A stretch of DNA of 64,000 nt from Pseudomonas sp. 7SR1 (GTDB taxonomy: Bacteria; Pseudomonadota; Gammaproteobacteria; Pseudomonadales; Pseudomonadaceae): positions 3,983,001 through 4,047,000 of the forward strand of contig NZ_LT707064.1 of the NCBI RefSeq assembly GCF_900156465.1, read 5' to 3'. The notes below the pieces were generated by a model that was given only the letters and a program-made list of their open reading frames with translations, was not told the origin of the DNA and ran no database searches. Both the position numbers and the translations under genes were made by a program. Below are positions 36,407-45,258 of this stretch, piece after piece; positions within the stretch are counted from its first letter, which is position 1; the number at the start of each line of letters is the position of its first letter.

Positions 36407-37876
36407 TCAGGGGGCTTTCGAAATGAAACGGGCATCGACGCCGTCGTGTTGCCAGCCTCCACCCAGTGCCTTGAAGGTGGCGATCGCGGCGCGAGCCGAT
36501 TCGGTTTGCGCCTGGGCCCTGCCATCCGCCGCCGCCAGGAGGTGCTCGTCGGCGTCCAGCACTTCGATCAGGCTGACCACGCCTTTCTCATAGGCTGCGA
36601 ATGAGGTCGAGCGAGCCTTGGCATAGGCGGATTCGCCCTGGACCAGGTGAATCGACTGTTGCTGTCGATTGATCAAGGCCGAGAGGGAGGTTTCGACATC
36701 TTCGCAAGCCCGCAGGACGGACTGCCGATAGGCCGCCAGGGCTTCGGCTTCCTGGCCTTTCGCCAAGTCGATCTGGGCATCGATGCGGGCGAAGTCGAAC
36801 AGTCTCCAACGCAATCCCAGCACCGCCGAAGCCTGGCTGGCGTCATTGCTGAACAGGTTGCCACTGGACACCGCCGTGGCAGTGCCCAGCAACGCACCCA
36901 GGGAGAGTTTCGGGTAGTACTCGGAAGTGGCTTGCCCGATGCGTGCGTTGGCTGCCGCAAGGCGACGCTCGGCGACGATCAGGTCCGGGCGTCGCCGCAA
37001 GAGATCGGCCACGGCGCCCATGTCCGCCAGGTTCGGCACGCCCGGAATGGCGCCAGGTTCGGTGAACTGTCCGCGGTAGGTGCCCGGTGGCTTGCCCAGC
37101 AGGACGTCCAGTGCGTTCATGGCTGCATCGAGGCCCGCTTGCAGGACCGGTACGCTGGCCTGGGCCTGGGTCAGCGATCCTTGGGTCTGGTGCAACTGCA
37201 ATTCGGGCGCCAGGCCCTTTGCATACAAGTGCTCGATGGTGGAAAGAAGCTGTTCCCGGGTCTTGACTTGCTGCCGGGCGATGTCCAGGCGTGTCTGCAG
37301 GCCGCGGATGCTGACATAGAGGTCCGCCGTTTGCGCCACGACCGCCAGGCGGGTCGCCACCGCTGCGGCCTGGGAGGCCTGGTACTCGGCCAGGGCGGCC
37401 TCTTTGCCGCGGCGCAGCCCACCGGAGATGTCGAGTTCCCAGCCCGCGTTCAAGTTTGCCTCATAGGCGTTGCCATAGCGGTTGTAGGAGGGGGTTGAAT
37501 TCAACACCTGGCCCAGCGGCGTCTCCAAAGATTGGCGAGACCGGGCGGCCTGGGCATCGACGGTGGCCGACGGCAGCAGCGCTGCGTTGGCGGCGCCCAG
37601 TCCGGCGCGAGCCTGTTCGATCCTTGCGCTGGCCTGGGCCAGGTCCAGGTTCTGCTCGAGTGCCTGGCGAACCAGCTGGTTCAGGAGCGGGTCGTTGAAC
37701 GCGCCCCACCAACGGGCGAGGTCGGTTCTTGCAACGCTATCCGGCCCCGGTGCGGGCGCCTGGGTGGAAAAATGCGCCGGCAATTGCAGGTCGGGCTCGG
37801 AGTAGTCGGGACCTGCCGCGCAGCCCGCGACCATACCGAAGCACAGCATGACGGCAAAACGGGGAGTAGGGGGCAT
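36407..37876 (-). CDS. NodT-type outer-membrane efflux lipoprotein (RND system)
   Basis: The 489-residue protein of the OprM/NodT family forms the trimeric outer-membrane channel of a tripartite pump. It starts with a lipoprotein signal (lipobox VAGC, near residue 18) and has the two OEP repeats (WWGAFNDPLLNQLVRQALEQN; NLDLAQASARIEQARA; the second near residues 330-460). ATG 37876 has AAGG 7 bases upstream. It is divergent from tetR, with the pump genes on the other side. Site A of the shared operator lies directly upstream. Confidence 0.93.
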   Translation of the reverse strand: MPPTPRFAVMLCFGMVAGCAAGPDYSEPDLQLPAHFSTQAPAPGPDSVARTDLARWWGAFNDPLLNQLVRQALEQNLDLAQASARIEQARAGLGAANAALLPSATVDAQAARSRQSLETPLGQVLNSTPSYNRYGNAYEANLNAGWELDISGGLRRGKEAALAEYQASQAAAVATRLAVVAQTADLYVSIRGLQTRLDIARQQVKTREQLLSTIEHLYAKGLAPELQLHQTQGSLTQAQASVPVLQAGLDAAMNALDVLLGKPPGTYRGQFTEPGAIPGVPNLADMGAVADLLRRRPDLIVAERRLAAANARIGQATSEYYPKLSLGALLGTATAVSSGNLFSNDASQASAVLGLRWRLFDFARIDAQIDLAKGQEAEALAAYRQSVLRACEDVETSLSALINRQQQSIHLVQGESAYAKARSTSFAAYEKGVVSLIEVLDADEHLLAAADGRAQAQTESARAAIATFKALGGGWQHDGVDARFISKAP

Positions 37877-37902
37877 GCAATACCTTCGCAAAGGGGAGGG
37901 GT

Positions 37903-37930
37903 TTGTGACGATATTACGATTTGGTCACAA
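37903..37930. promoter_or_regulatory. TetR operator, site A (OMF/tetR)
   Basis: TTGTGACGA-N10-TGGTCACAA, 17 of 18 arm positions paired. It lies between the outer-membrane factor and tetR genes and matches sites B and C. The regulator can thus control itself and the channel gene. Confidence 0.8.
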
Positions 37931-37967
37931 GTTGTCAAGCTGGCCCGGGATGAGTAAGCTGGCCCCC

Positions 37968-38588
37968 ATGAACCAGCCATCCCCCCCATCGCCCAGCGTT
38001 CGCGGCCCTGCCGATCACGACATTCGAGACCAGATCGTCGCGGCGGCCAACGAGCACTTCAGCCAGTATGGCTACGGCAAGACCACGGTGTCCGACCTGG
38101 CCAAGGCCATCGGCTTTTCCAAGGCCTATATCTACAAATTCTTCGACTCCAAGCAGGCGATCGGCGAAGCCATCTGCTCCAACTGCCTGGGGAAGATCGT
38201 CGACGCCGTGGAACAGGCCATCGAGGTTGAAGGCCTGTCCAGCACCGAACGTCTGCGGCGCCTGGTCAAGGCCCTGGTCGAGACGGGCGTGAGCCTGTTT
38301 TTCAATGAGCGCAAGCTCTACGACATCGCGGCGTTTTCCGCGATGGAGCGCTGGCCCAGCTCGCAGGTCTATAGCGCCCGGATCAGGCGCTTCGTGCTGG
38401 ATATCGTGCGCGAAGGGCGGGAATCGGGTGAGTTCGAGCGCAAGACCCCCCTGGACGAAACCGTCGAGGCGATCCATCTGTCGCTGCGTCCGTTCACCAA
38501 CCCGCTGTTATTGCAGTACAACCTCGACTACGTCGAGCAAGCCCCCACCCTGATCTCCAACCTGATCCTGCGCAGCCTGATGCCATAA
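37968..38588 (+). CDS. TetR-family repressor of the efflux regulon
   Basis: The 206-residue repressor has an N-terminal helix-turn-helix (IVAAANEHFSQYGYGKTTVSDLAKAIGFSKAYIYKFFDSKQAI, residues about 22-65) and a helical ligand domain. The start could also be ATG 37950; neither has a strong ribosome site. It is divergent from the outer-membrane factor and precedes the pump operon on the same strand. Three near-identical operators in the region (sites A-C) fit this repressor best. The ligand is unknown. Confidence 0.88.
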   Translation: MNQPSPPSPSVRGPADHDIRDQIVAAANEHFSQYGYGKTTVSDLAKAIGFSKAYIYKFFDSKQAIGEAICSNCLGKIVDAVEQAIEVEGLSSTERLRRLVKALVETGVSLFFNERKLYDIAAFSAMERWPSSQVYSARIRRFVLDIVREGRESGEFERKTPLDETVEAIHLSLRPFTNPLLLQYNLDYVEQAPTLISNLILRSLMP

Positions 38589-38687
38589 GGCGCGGCGGTG
38601 GGTGCGCTGGCATCCATCGCCCGTTCCAGTCCCATTCATGAACCTTCGCCTTTGCTGACGGGCAGGAAGCTCTTCCTTGTCGATGTT

Positions 38688-38715
38688 TTGTGACCATTGA
38701 CAGAATTGGTCACTT
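38688..38715 (+). promoter_or_regulatory. TetR operator, site B, over the pump promoter
   Basis: TTGTGACCA-N10-TGGTCACTT, 7 inner arm bases perfectly paired. The N10 spacer contains a perfect TTGACA (38697-38702) in the direction of the pump genes, so a bound repressor would cover the -35. A clear -10 at ideal spacing is not seen. The adaptor ATG follows 36 bases downstream. Confidence 0.85.
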
Positions 38716-38751
38716 GAATGAGCATAACGCATCCGCTATCGAGAGGTCGTT

Positions 38752-39873
38752 ATGATCCCGCGCCATTCCCTGTCATTCATGCTGCTTGGTTTGTTGTCAT
38801 GTGCCCTGGTGGCCTGCAGTGAGACCGCGCCGCCCGATCCGCGCCTGCAAACACCTCTCGTACGGGTCGAAGTGGTGCAGCCGGCCGATCCCGCGAAACG
38901 GGTATTCACCGGTATCGTCGCGGCACGGGTGCAGAGTGACCTCGGTTTCCGGGTCTCCGGCAAAGTGCTGGAGCGGCTGGTGGATACCGGCCAGAGCGTC
39001 AAGCGCGGGCAGCCGCTGATGCGCATCGATGCCAATGACTTGAGGCTGGCCGCCCGTGCACAGCAGCAGGCAGTGCTGGCAGCCACGGCACGGGCCCGCC
39101 AGGCCGCTGACGATGAACTTCGCTACCGTGACCTGGTGTCGATCGGAGCGGTGTCCGCTTCAGCCTATGCAGCGATCAAGGCGACCGCCGATTCGGCCAA
39201 GGCCCAGCTCAACGCGGCCCAGGCCGAGGCCGATGTGGCAGCCAATGCGACGAGCTATTCGACCTTGGTGGCCGATGCCGATGGGGTGGTGGTCGACACC
39301 CTGGCCGAGCCCGGGCAGGTCGTCAGTGCGGGCCAGGTGGTGGTGCGCGTCGCCCATTCGGGCCAGCGCGAGGCGGTGATCCAGTTGCCCGAAACGCTGC
39401 GCCCGGCGCTGGGCTCGCCGGCGACGGTCGAGCGTTATGGCCAGCACCGCAGCGGTGCCAGCGCCTACCTGCGCCAGTTGTCCGATTCGGCGGACCGGCA
39501 GACCCGGACATTCGAGGCGCGCTACGTATTGGACGGCGCGCTGGCCAACGCAACCCTGGGTTCGACCATCACGGTGGCGATCGCCGATGGCCAGGCGGCC
39601 AACGGCAATGACGTGCAAGTACCCATCGCCGCCCTCCATGATGCCGGAAAAGGCCCGGGTGTCTGGGTCGTGGCCGGCGACCCGGGGCAGGTGACCTGGC
39701 GACCCGTCACGATCCAGGCCTTGAACAATGCCGAGACCGCTCGGGTGACAGGCGCGCTGCAGGCCGGTGAGCGCATCGTTGCGCTGGGTGCCCATCTTCT
39801 GAGCGAGGGGCAGCAGGTCAGGTCCGAGTCGCCCGTCAGCCTTCGCACGCCTGTGGCTGAGGTGGCTCGATGA
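38752..39873 (+). CDS. RND efflux periplasmic adaptor lipoprotein
   Basis: The 373-residue adaptor has a lipoprotein signal (lipobox VACS, near residue 22) and the normal order of membrane-fusion parts: a barrel-sandwich with lipoyl half motifs GKVLERLVDTGQSVKRGQPLMRID and DGVVVDTLAEPGQVV, a short alpha hairpin (about residues 95-155), a beta-barrel and a membrane-proximal domain. It joins the RND pump to the outer-membrane channel. GAGAGG lies 5 bases before the ATG. The stop overlaps the transporter start as ATGA. Confidence 0.93.
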   Translation: MIPRHSLSFMLLGLLSCALVACSETAPPDPRLQTPLVRVEVVQPADPAKRVFTGIVAARVQSDLGFRVSGKVLERLVDTGQSVKRGQPLMRIDANDLRLAARAQQQAVLAATARARQAADDELRYRDLVSIGAVSASAYAAIKATADSAKAQLNAAQAEADVAANATSYSTLVADADGVVVDTLAEPGQVVSAGQVVVRVAHSGQREAVIQLPETLRPALGSPATVERYGQHRSGASAYLRQLSDSADRQTRTFEARYVLDGALANATLGSTITVAIADGQAANGNDVQVPIAALHDAGKGPGVWVVAGDPGQVTWRPVTIQALNNAETARVTGALQAGERIVALGAHLLSEGQQVRSESPVSLRTPVAEVAR

Positions 39874-42800
39874 GTGGCTTCAATCTGTCGGCACTGGCGG
39901 TGCGGGAGCGCTCGATCACGCTGTTCCTGATCCTGCTGATTTCCATCGGCGGGCTCTACGCTTTCTTCAAGCTTGGGCGTGCGGAAGACCCGGCATTCAC
40001 CATCAAGCAGATGACCGTGATCACGGCCTGGCCCGGTGCGACGGCCCAGGAGATGCAGGATCAAGTCGTCGAGAAGCTGGAAAAGCGCATGCAGGAACTG
40101 CGCTGGTACGACCGCACCGAAACCTTCACCCGTCCGGGGCTGGCTTTCACCACCGTCTACCTGCTCGATAGCACACCGCCTTCGGCTGTCGCGGACGAGT
40201 TCTACCAGGCGCGCAAGAAGATTCATGATGAAGAGAACGGCTTGCCGCCGGGTGTGATCGGCCCGATGGTCAACGACGAGTATGCCGACGTCACCTTCGC
40301 CCTTTATGCCCTGAAGGCCAAGGGCGAACCGCAGCGCAGGCTGGTGCGGGAGGCCGAAGGCCTGCGCCAGCGCCTGCTGCATGTGGCGGGTGTCAAGAAG
40401 GTCAATATCATTGGCGAGCAGGCCGAGCGGATCTATGTCGAGCTGTCGTACGAGCACCTGGCGACGCTGGGTATCTCTGCCCGGGACATTTTCAACGCGC
40501 TCAATGCCCAGAACCTGATGACGCCGGCCGGTTCGGTGGAAGCGAAGGGGCCCCAGGTCTTCATCCGCCTGGACGGCGCATTCGATGACTTGCAGAAGAT
40601 CCGCGATACGCCGCTGGTGGTGCAGGGCAGGACCCTGAAGCTGTCCGATGTGGCCGAAGTCCGGCGCGGTTATGAAGACCCCGCCACCTTCCTGGTACGC
40701 AATAACGGCGAGCCGGCCCTGCTGCTGGGCGTGGTCATGCGCGACGGCTGGAACGGCCTCGACCTGGGGAAGGCGCTCGATGCCGAGGCGACGGCCATCA
40801 ATGAGCAGATGCCCTTGGGCCTGACGCTGACCAAGGTCACGGATCAGGCGGTCAACATCAGCGCGTCCGTCAATGAATTCATGGTCAAGTTCTTCGCCGC
40901 CCTGGGCGTGGTGCTGCTGGTGTGCTTCCTGAGCATGGGCTGGCGCGTGGGCATTGTCGTCGCGGCGGCGGTGCCGTTGACCCTCGCCGCGGTCTTCATC
41001 GTGATGGCTGCGACGGGCAAGGATTTCGACCGGATCACCCTGGGCTCGCTGATCCTGGCGTTGGGGCTGCTGGTGGACGACGCCATCATCGCCATCGAGA
41101 TGATGGTGGTGAAAATGGAGGAGGGCTATGACCGGATCAAGGCCAGCGCCTATGCCTGGAGCCATACCGCGGCGCCCATGTTGTCGGGCACGCTGGTCAC
41201 GGCGATCGGCTTCATGCCCAACGGTTTTGCCAAGTCCACGGCGGGTGAGTACACCGCCAACATGTTCTGGATCGTCGGCATTGCCCTGATCACCTCGTGG
41301 GTCGTCGCGGTGGTGTTCACGCCGTACCTGGGGGTCAGGCTGTTGCCTTCGATCAAGGCCCCGGAGGGCGGCCACGCCGCTATCTACGGTACGCCTCGTT
41401 ACCAGCGTTTCAGGCGCCTGCTGGGTGGTGTCATTCGCCGCAAGGGCCTGGTCGCGTTATCCGTCGTCGGCCTGTTCGTCGTGGCGGTGCTGGGCATGGG
41501 GGTGGTGAAGAAGCAGTTCTTCCCGACCTCGGACCGGCCCGAGGTACTGGTGGAGGTGCAGATGCCCTACGGCACCTCGATCGAGCAGACCGATGCGGCC
41601 ACGGCCAAGGTGGAGGCCTGGCTGGCGAAACAGCCGGAAGCGCGCATCGTCACGGCCTACATAGGACAGGGCGCACCGCGTTTCTATCTGGCGATGGCAC
41701 CGGAACTGCCTGATCCTTCGTTCGCCAAAATCGTTGTCCTGACCGCCAGCCAGGAGGAGCGTGACGCGCTGAAGCTACGGCTTCGACAAGCGGCGGCCGA
41801 CGGCCTGGCCCCTGAAGCCCGGGTTCGTGTGACCCAGTTGGTGTTCGGTCCTTATTCGCCGTTCCCGGTGGCCTTCCGGGTCATGGGCCCGGACCGCGCT
41901 GTGCTGCGCGATATCGCCGCGCAAGTGCGCGAAGTAATGGCCGCCAGCCCGATGATGAGAACCGTCAATACGGACATGGGCGAACGTGTCCCGACGTTGC
42001 ACCTCACCCTGGACCAGGATCGCCTGCAGGCTTTCGGCCTGACTTCCACGGACGTTGCCCAGCAACTTCAGTTCCTGCTCACTGGCGCCCCCGTCACGCA
42101 GGTTCGCGAGGATATCCGTTCGGTCCAGGTGATCGCGCGTTCGGCAGGCGACACGCGCCTGGATCCGTCGCAGATCGGTGCCTTCACCTTGACCGGTGCC
42201 CAGGGCCAGCGAGTCTCGCTGTTGCAGGTCGGCACGGTGGGGACGCGCATGGAGGATTCGCTCCTGCGCCGCCGTGACCGTACGCCCACCATCACCGTGC
42301 GCGGCGACGTCGCCGAAGGGCTCCAGCCGCCGGATGTGTCCAATGCGGTCATGGCTCAGCTGCAACCGATCATCGAGCGACTGCCGCCCGGCTACCGGAT
42401 CCAGATGGCCGGGGCTGTCGAGGAGTCGGGAAAGGCGAACAAGGCATTGCTGCCCCTGTTCCCGATCATGATCGCGCTGATGCTGCTGACCATCATCGTC
42501 CAGGTACGCTCGATGTCGGCCATGCTGATGGTGTTCGCCACCGCGCCCCTGGGGTTGATCGGCGTGGTGCCGATCCTGCTGCTGTTCCAGCAGCCGTTCG
42601 GCATCAACGCCCTGGTGGGCCTGATTGCGCTGTCGGGCATCCTGATGCGCAACACCCTGATCCTCATCGGCCAGATCCACGTGAACGAACAGGCCGGCCT
42701 GTCGCCTTACGACGCGGTGGTCGAAGCCACGGTGCAACGTGCGCGACCGGTGATCCTCACCGCGCTGGCGGCGATGCTGGCATTCATTCCGCTGACCCAT

Positions 42801-42962
42801 TCGGTGTTCTGGGGAACGCTGGCCTACACGCTGATCGGCGGGACCTTCGCCGGTACCGTGCTGACCCTGATATTCCTGCCTGCGATGTATTCGCTCTGGT
42901 TCAAGATCAAGCCCGGGCCTGCCCACCAACCCGTCCTGGAGGCGCACGCCGTATCGCGCTGA
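39870..42962 (+). CDS. RND-family multidrug efflux transporter
   Basis: The 1030-residue inner-membrane pump of the AcrB/HAE-type family has 12 membrane helices and two large periplasmic loops. The proton-relay Asp pair is in LGLLVDDAIIAIE (about residues 395-407), and a helix-10 Lys region lies further on. It exports lipophilic compounds with proton flow. It is co-transcribed with the adaptor and probably with the following thioesterase 32 bases downstream. Substrates are unknown. Confidence 0.95.
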   Translation: MSGFNLSALAVRERSITLFLILLISIGGLYAFFKLGRAEDPAFTIKQMTVITAWPGATAQEMQDQVVEKLEKRMQELRWYDRTETFTRPGLAFTTVYLLDSTPPSAVADEFYQARKKIHDEENGLPPGVIGPMVNDEYADVTFALYALKAKGEPQRRLVREAEGLRQRLLHVAGVKKVNIIGEQAERIYVELSYEHLATLGISARDIFNALNAQNLMTPAGSVEAKGPQVFIRLDGAFDDLQKIRDTPLVVQGRTLKLSDVAEVRRGYEDPATFLVRNNGEPALLLGVVMRDGWNGLDLGKALDAEATAINEQMPLGLTLTKVTDQAVNISASVNEFMVKFFAALGVVLLVCFLSMGWRVGIVVAAAVPLTLAAVFIVMAATGKDFDRITLGSLILALGLLVDDAIIAIEMMVVKMEEGYDRIKASAYAWSHTAAPMLSGTLVTAIGFMPNGFAKSTAGEYTANMFWIVGIALITSWVVAVVFTPYLGVRLLPSIKAPEGGHAAIYGTPRYQRFRRLLGGVIRRKGLVALSVVGLFVVAVLGMGVVKKQFFPTSDRPEVLVEVQMPYGTSIEQTDAATAKVEAWLAKQPEARIVTAYIGQGAPRFYLAMAPELPDPSFAKIVVLTASQEERDALKLRLRQAAADGLAPEARVRVTQLVFGPYSPFPVAFRVMGPDRAVLRDIAAQVREVMAASPMMRTVNTDMGERVPTLHLTLDQDRLQAFGLTSTDVAQQLQFLLTGAPVTQVREDIRSVQVIARSAGDTRLDPSQIGAFTLTGAQGQRVSLLQVGTVGTRMEDSLLRRRDRTPTITVRGDVAEGLQPPDVSNAVMAQLQPIIERLPPGYRIQMAGAVEESGKANKALLPLFPIMIALMLLTIIVQVRSMSAMLMVFATAPLGLIGVVPILLLFQQPFGINALVGLIALSGILMRNTLILIGQIHVNEQAGLSPYDAVVEATVQRARPVILTALAAMLAFIPLTHSVFWGTLAYTLIGGTFAGTVLTLIFLPAMYSLWFKIKPGPAHQPVLEAHAVSR

Positions 42963-42994
42963 ACGGTCCGTGTGCGTAAAAAGAGGAGATCCGC

Positions 42995-43774
42995 ATGAGT
43001 TCGTTGGCCGGGGTCATCCAGCGGTTCGATCCCGCTGCACCGTTTGTGGCAGCGGACAACTGGCGCCAGGGCCGAACGGTCTTCGGCGGTTTGTCCGCGG
43101 CCTTGTCGTTGCAGACAGTGTTGCTCGAGACCGGCGCGGACCTGCCGCCCTTCAAATCGGCGCAGGTTTCCTTCATCGGCCCGGTGACGGATGCCCAGAC
43201 ATTCAACACCAGCGTCTTGCGCCGTGGTCGCTCGATGACCTCGGTCGCGGTGGATTGCATGTCGGGTAATGACCTGGCGCTGCGTACAACGCTGTCGTTC
43301 GCCTTGCCCCGCACCAGCCGGATCGTCCATGAGGCATGGGGACGCCCGGCCGTCGCGGGGCCAACCCGATACCCGGTGTTGCATCTGGACAGGCAGATTG
43401 CCCCGGCATGTGCCTTCAATTTCGAAATGCGCCCGGCGGGAGGCTCCCTTCCGATGACCGGAGCCGACCATCCCGAGTTGCTGATGTGGGTGCGCCACCT
43501 GGATGCGCAAGGCGTGGATCCGGCTGTCGCCTTGATTGCATTGGCTGACAGCCTGCCACCTGCGGCCATGACCTGCTTCACCGAGCCGGCTGCCATCAGT
43601 TCCGCGTCATGGATGATCGACTTGCCCCAGCCTGCGACCGCTGGCCGTTGGTTCCTGATCAATGCCTTCAGCCGACAGGCCCTGGAAGGTTATTCCCTGC
43701 AAGACATGGAAATCTGGGACGAGAGCGGCCGCAGGGTGCTTTGGGCACGCCAGACCGTGGCGGTCTTTATCTAG
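42995..43774 (+). CDS. Double-hotdog acyl-CoA thioesterase-like protein
   Basis: The 259-residue protein has two hotdog folds of the TesB/4HBT_3 type: residues about 12-110 (WRQGRTVFGGLSAALSLQTV, a conserved acyl-binding segment) and about 120-258 (ending DMEIWDESGRRVLWARQTVAVF). Such proteins hydrolyse acyl-CoA or related thioesters. GAGGAG lies 6 bases before the ATG. It is the third gene of the TetR-controlled pump operon. Its TAG stop abuts repeat element copy 2. A thioesterase inside an efflux operon is unusual. Confidence 0.82.
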   Translation: MSSLAGVIQRFDPAAPFVAADNWRQGRTVFGGLSAALSLQTVLLETGADLPPFKSAQVSFIGPVTDAQTFNTSVLRRGRSMTSVAVDCMSGNDLALRTTLSFALPRTSRIVHEAWGRPAVAGPTRYPVLHLDRQIAPACAFNFEMRPAGGSLPMTGADHPELLMWVRHLDAQGVDPAVALIALADSLPPAAMTCFTEPAAISSASWMIDLPQPATAGRWFLINAFSRQALEGYSLQDMEIWDESGRRVLWARQTVAVFI

Positions 43775-43866
43775 GCTCTGTACGAGAGGCCTTGATACTC
43801 GCTCATGTTGCGTTGAAAACAGCCTCGCCTGACCTTCGTCTCAAGGCTTTTCTTACAGAACCCAGG
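43772..43866. repeat. MITE-like inverted-repeat element, copy 2
   Basis: The left end TAGGCTCTGTACGA and the inside (CCTTGATACTCGCTCATG, GCGTTGAAAACAGCCT) match copy 1; the right end (AAGGCTTTTCTTACAGAACCC) is slightly decayed. The element starts exactly at the TAG stop of the thioesterase gene. A separate perfect 10-base inverted repeat (CCTTGCTCGA at 43930-43939 and TCGAGCAAGG at 43971-43980) lies farther along the same gap. Confidence 0.75.
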
Positions 43867-44004
43867 ATTTTTATCCGGCAAGTCGAGCGTGGGGATTCCA
43901 GCGCTCGAGTTCCCCGCACAATCCACCCGCCTTGCTCGAGGAGGCCGAACGTCATCCGTATCGTTCTTTTTCGAGCAAGGGCACGGGTGAGCGGTGATTG
44001 CCGC

Positions 44005-45258
44005 TCAGGTGCGATGGGTGAAGAGAAACAGGATGATCGCCACCAGGCAGACGCTGGCCTGTGTGACACCCAGGGTGGTGACGGGGGCGAAGTCCGATGC
44101 GGACCCCAGCCAGGTGGTTACCGCCGACGCCCCCATGGTCAGGAAGCCAAGCAGCGCTGACGCCAGCCCGGCCTCTTTACCGAAAGGGTTCAGGGTGATG
44201 GCTGTTCCCAGAGGGTTGGCGAGGCCCATGCCCCACAGGAAAATCACCATCGACAGGGAATACCAGGCCAGGCCCGGATCGGCGGGACCGACGATGAGCA
44301 CCAGTCCGCCCGCCAGGGCCGTGGCGAAGCCCAGGGCTGTGATCTTCCGGCTGCCGTAGCGTCGAGCCAGGTGCGGGGCCGCCATGCCCGCCGCGAACAC
44401 GACGAACACAGTGGCCGCGAAGTACAGCCCGGCTTCCAGGGATGTCAGGCCGATCCCGCTCATCAGGATCGCCGGGGCGGCGCCGAACGAGGCGAACAGC
44501 CCGCTCATCAACAGGCTCACCGACACGGCGGGAAGCACGAACCGGCGGTCGCGCAGCAAGCCGCCATAGGCCCGCAGGACACTCAGCGGCGAATGCGGGG
44601 CCCGGCGCTCGGGCGGGTGTTTCTCCCCCAGGCCACGGGCATAGAAGATCGCAATGGCGATGGCCGCCAGAGCGACCAGGGCGAAGATCGCCCGCCAGCC
44701 CAGCGTCGAGGTCAGCAGGCTACCGATCAGCGGCGAGAACCCTGGCGCGGCTGCCGTGGCGATCATCGTCAGCGACAAGGCCCGGGCCAGGTTCTCGCCT
44801 TCGAACAGATCGCGGGCGATGGCACGGGAAAGCACCGCCGCCGCACAAACGCCCAGGGCCTGGATAATACGCCCGAGCAGGAGCGTTTCCAGGGTGGTGG
44901 CGAAACCCGCGACAGCCGTGCCCGCCACGAACAGGGACAAACCGCCCAGTACCAGTTTCTTGCGTCCGTACCGATCCGCCAGCGGCCCGACGATGAGTTG
45001 GGCCAAGGCGAAGGTGATGAAGAAACTGGAGAGGGTCAGGCCCAGCGCCCGGGTCGGCACGCCGAGTTCCTGCCCGATGTCGGCAAAGGCCGGGAGGATG
45101 ATGTTGGTGGACAGGATGCTGATGGCGGCAAGGCCGGCCAGCAGCACCACGATCCTGGCGCTCAGTATCGGCTGCCCGGGGGCGGAAGCCGCGACGAGGG
45201 TTCCCGCAGTCCCGCCCTCGACTGGTTGCAGCGAAGGCGTTCGCGGTTCGGCCATCAT
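44005..45258 (-). CDS. MFS drug-type exporter (Bcr/CflA-like)
   Basis: The 417-residue inner-membrane carrier has 12 predicted helices. The major-facilitator motif A is GPLADRYGRKKLVLGG (about residues 93-108), and the motif C-like region is GFSPLIGSLLTSTLGWRAIF. It is likely a proton-coupled exporter of a small, toxic or signalling compound. Its ATG overlaps the stop of the upstream ketosynthase gene as ATGA, so the two are expressed together under operator site C. Confidence 0.9.
   Translation of the reverse strand: MMAEPRTPSLQPVEGGTAGTLVAASAPGQPILSARIVVLLAGLAAISILSTNIILPAFADIGQELGVPTRALGLTLSSFFITFALAQLIVGPLADRYGRKKLVLGGLSLFVAGTAVAGFATTLETLLLGRIIQALGVCAAAVLSRAIARDLFEGENLARALSLTMIATAAAPGFSPLIGSLLTSTLGWRAIFALVALAAIAIAIFYARGLGEKHPPERRAPHSPLSVLRAYGGLLRDRRFVLPAVSVSLLMSGLFASFGAAPAILMSGIGLTSLEAGLYFAATVFVVFAAGMAAPHLARRYGSRKITALGFATALAGGLVLIVGPADPGLAWYSLSMVIFLWGMGLANPLGTAITLNPFGKEAGLASALLGFLTMGASAVTTWLGSASDFAPVTTLGVTQASVCLVAIILFLFTHRT

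Noticed and set aside
39522..41375. 617-codon minus-strand frame opposite the RND gene
   Set aside because: Antisense shadow with repeated Arg/His/Gln-rich composition; the RND and adaptor genes explain the region fully.
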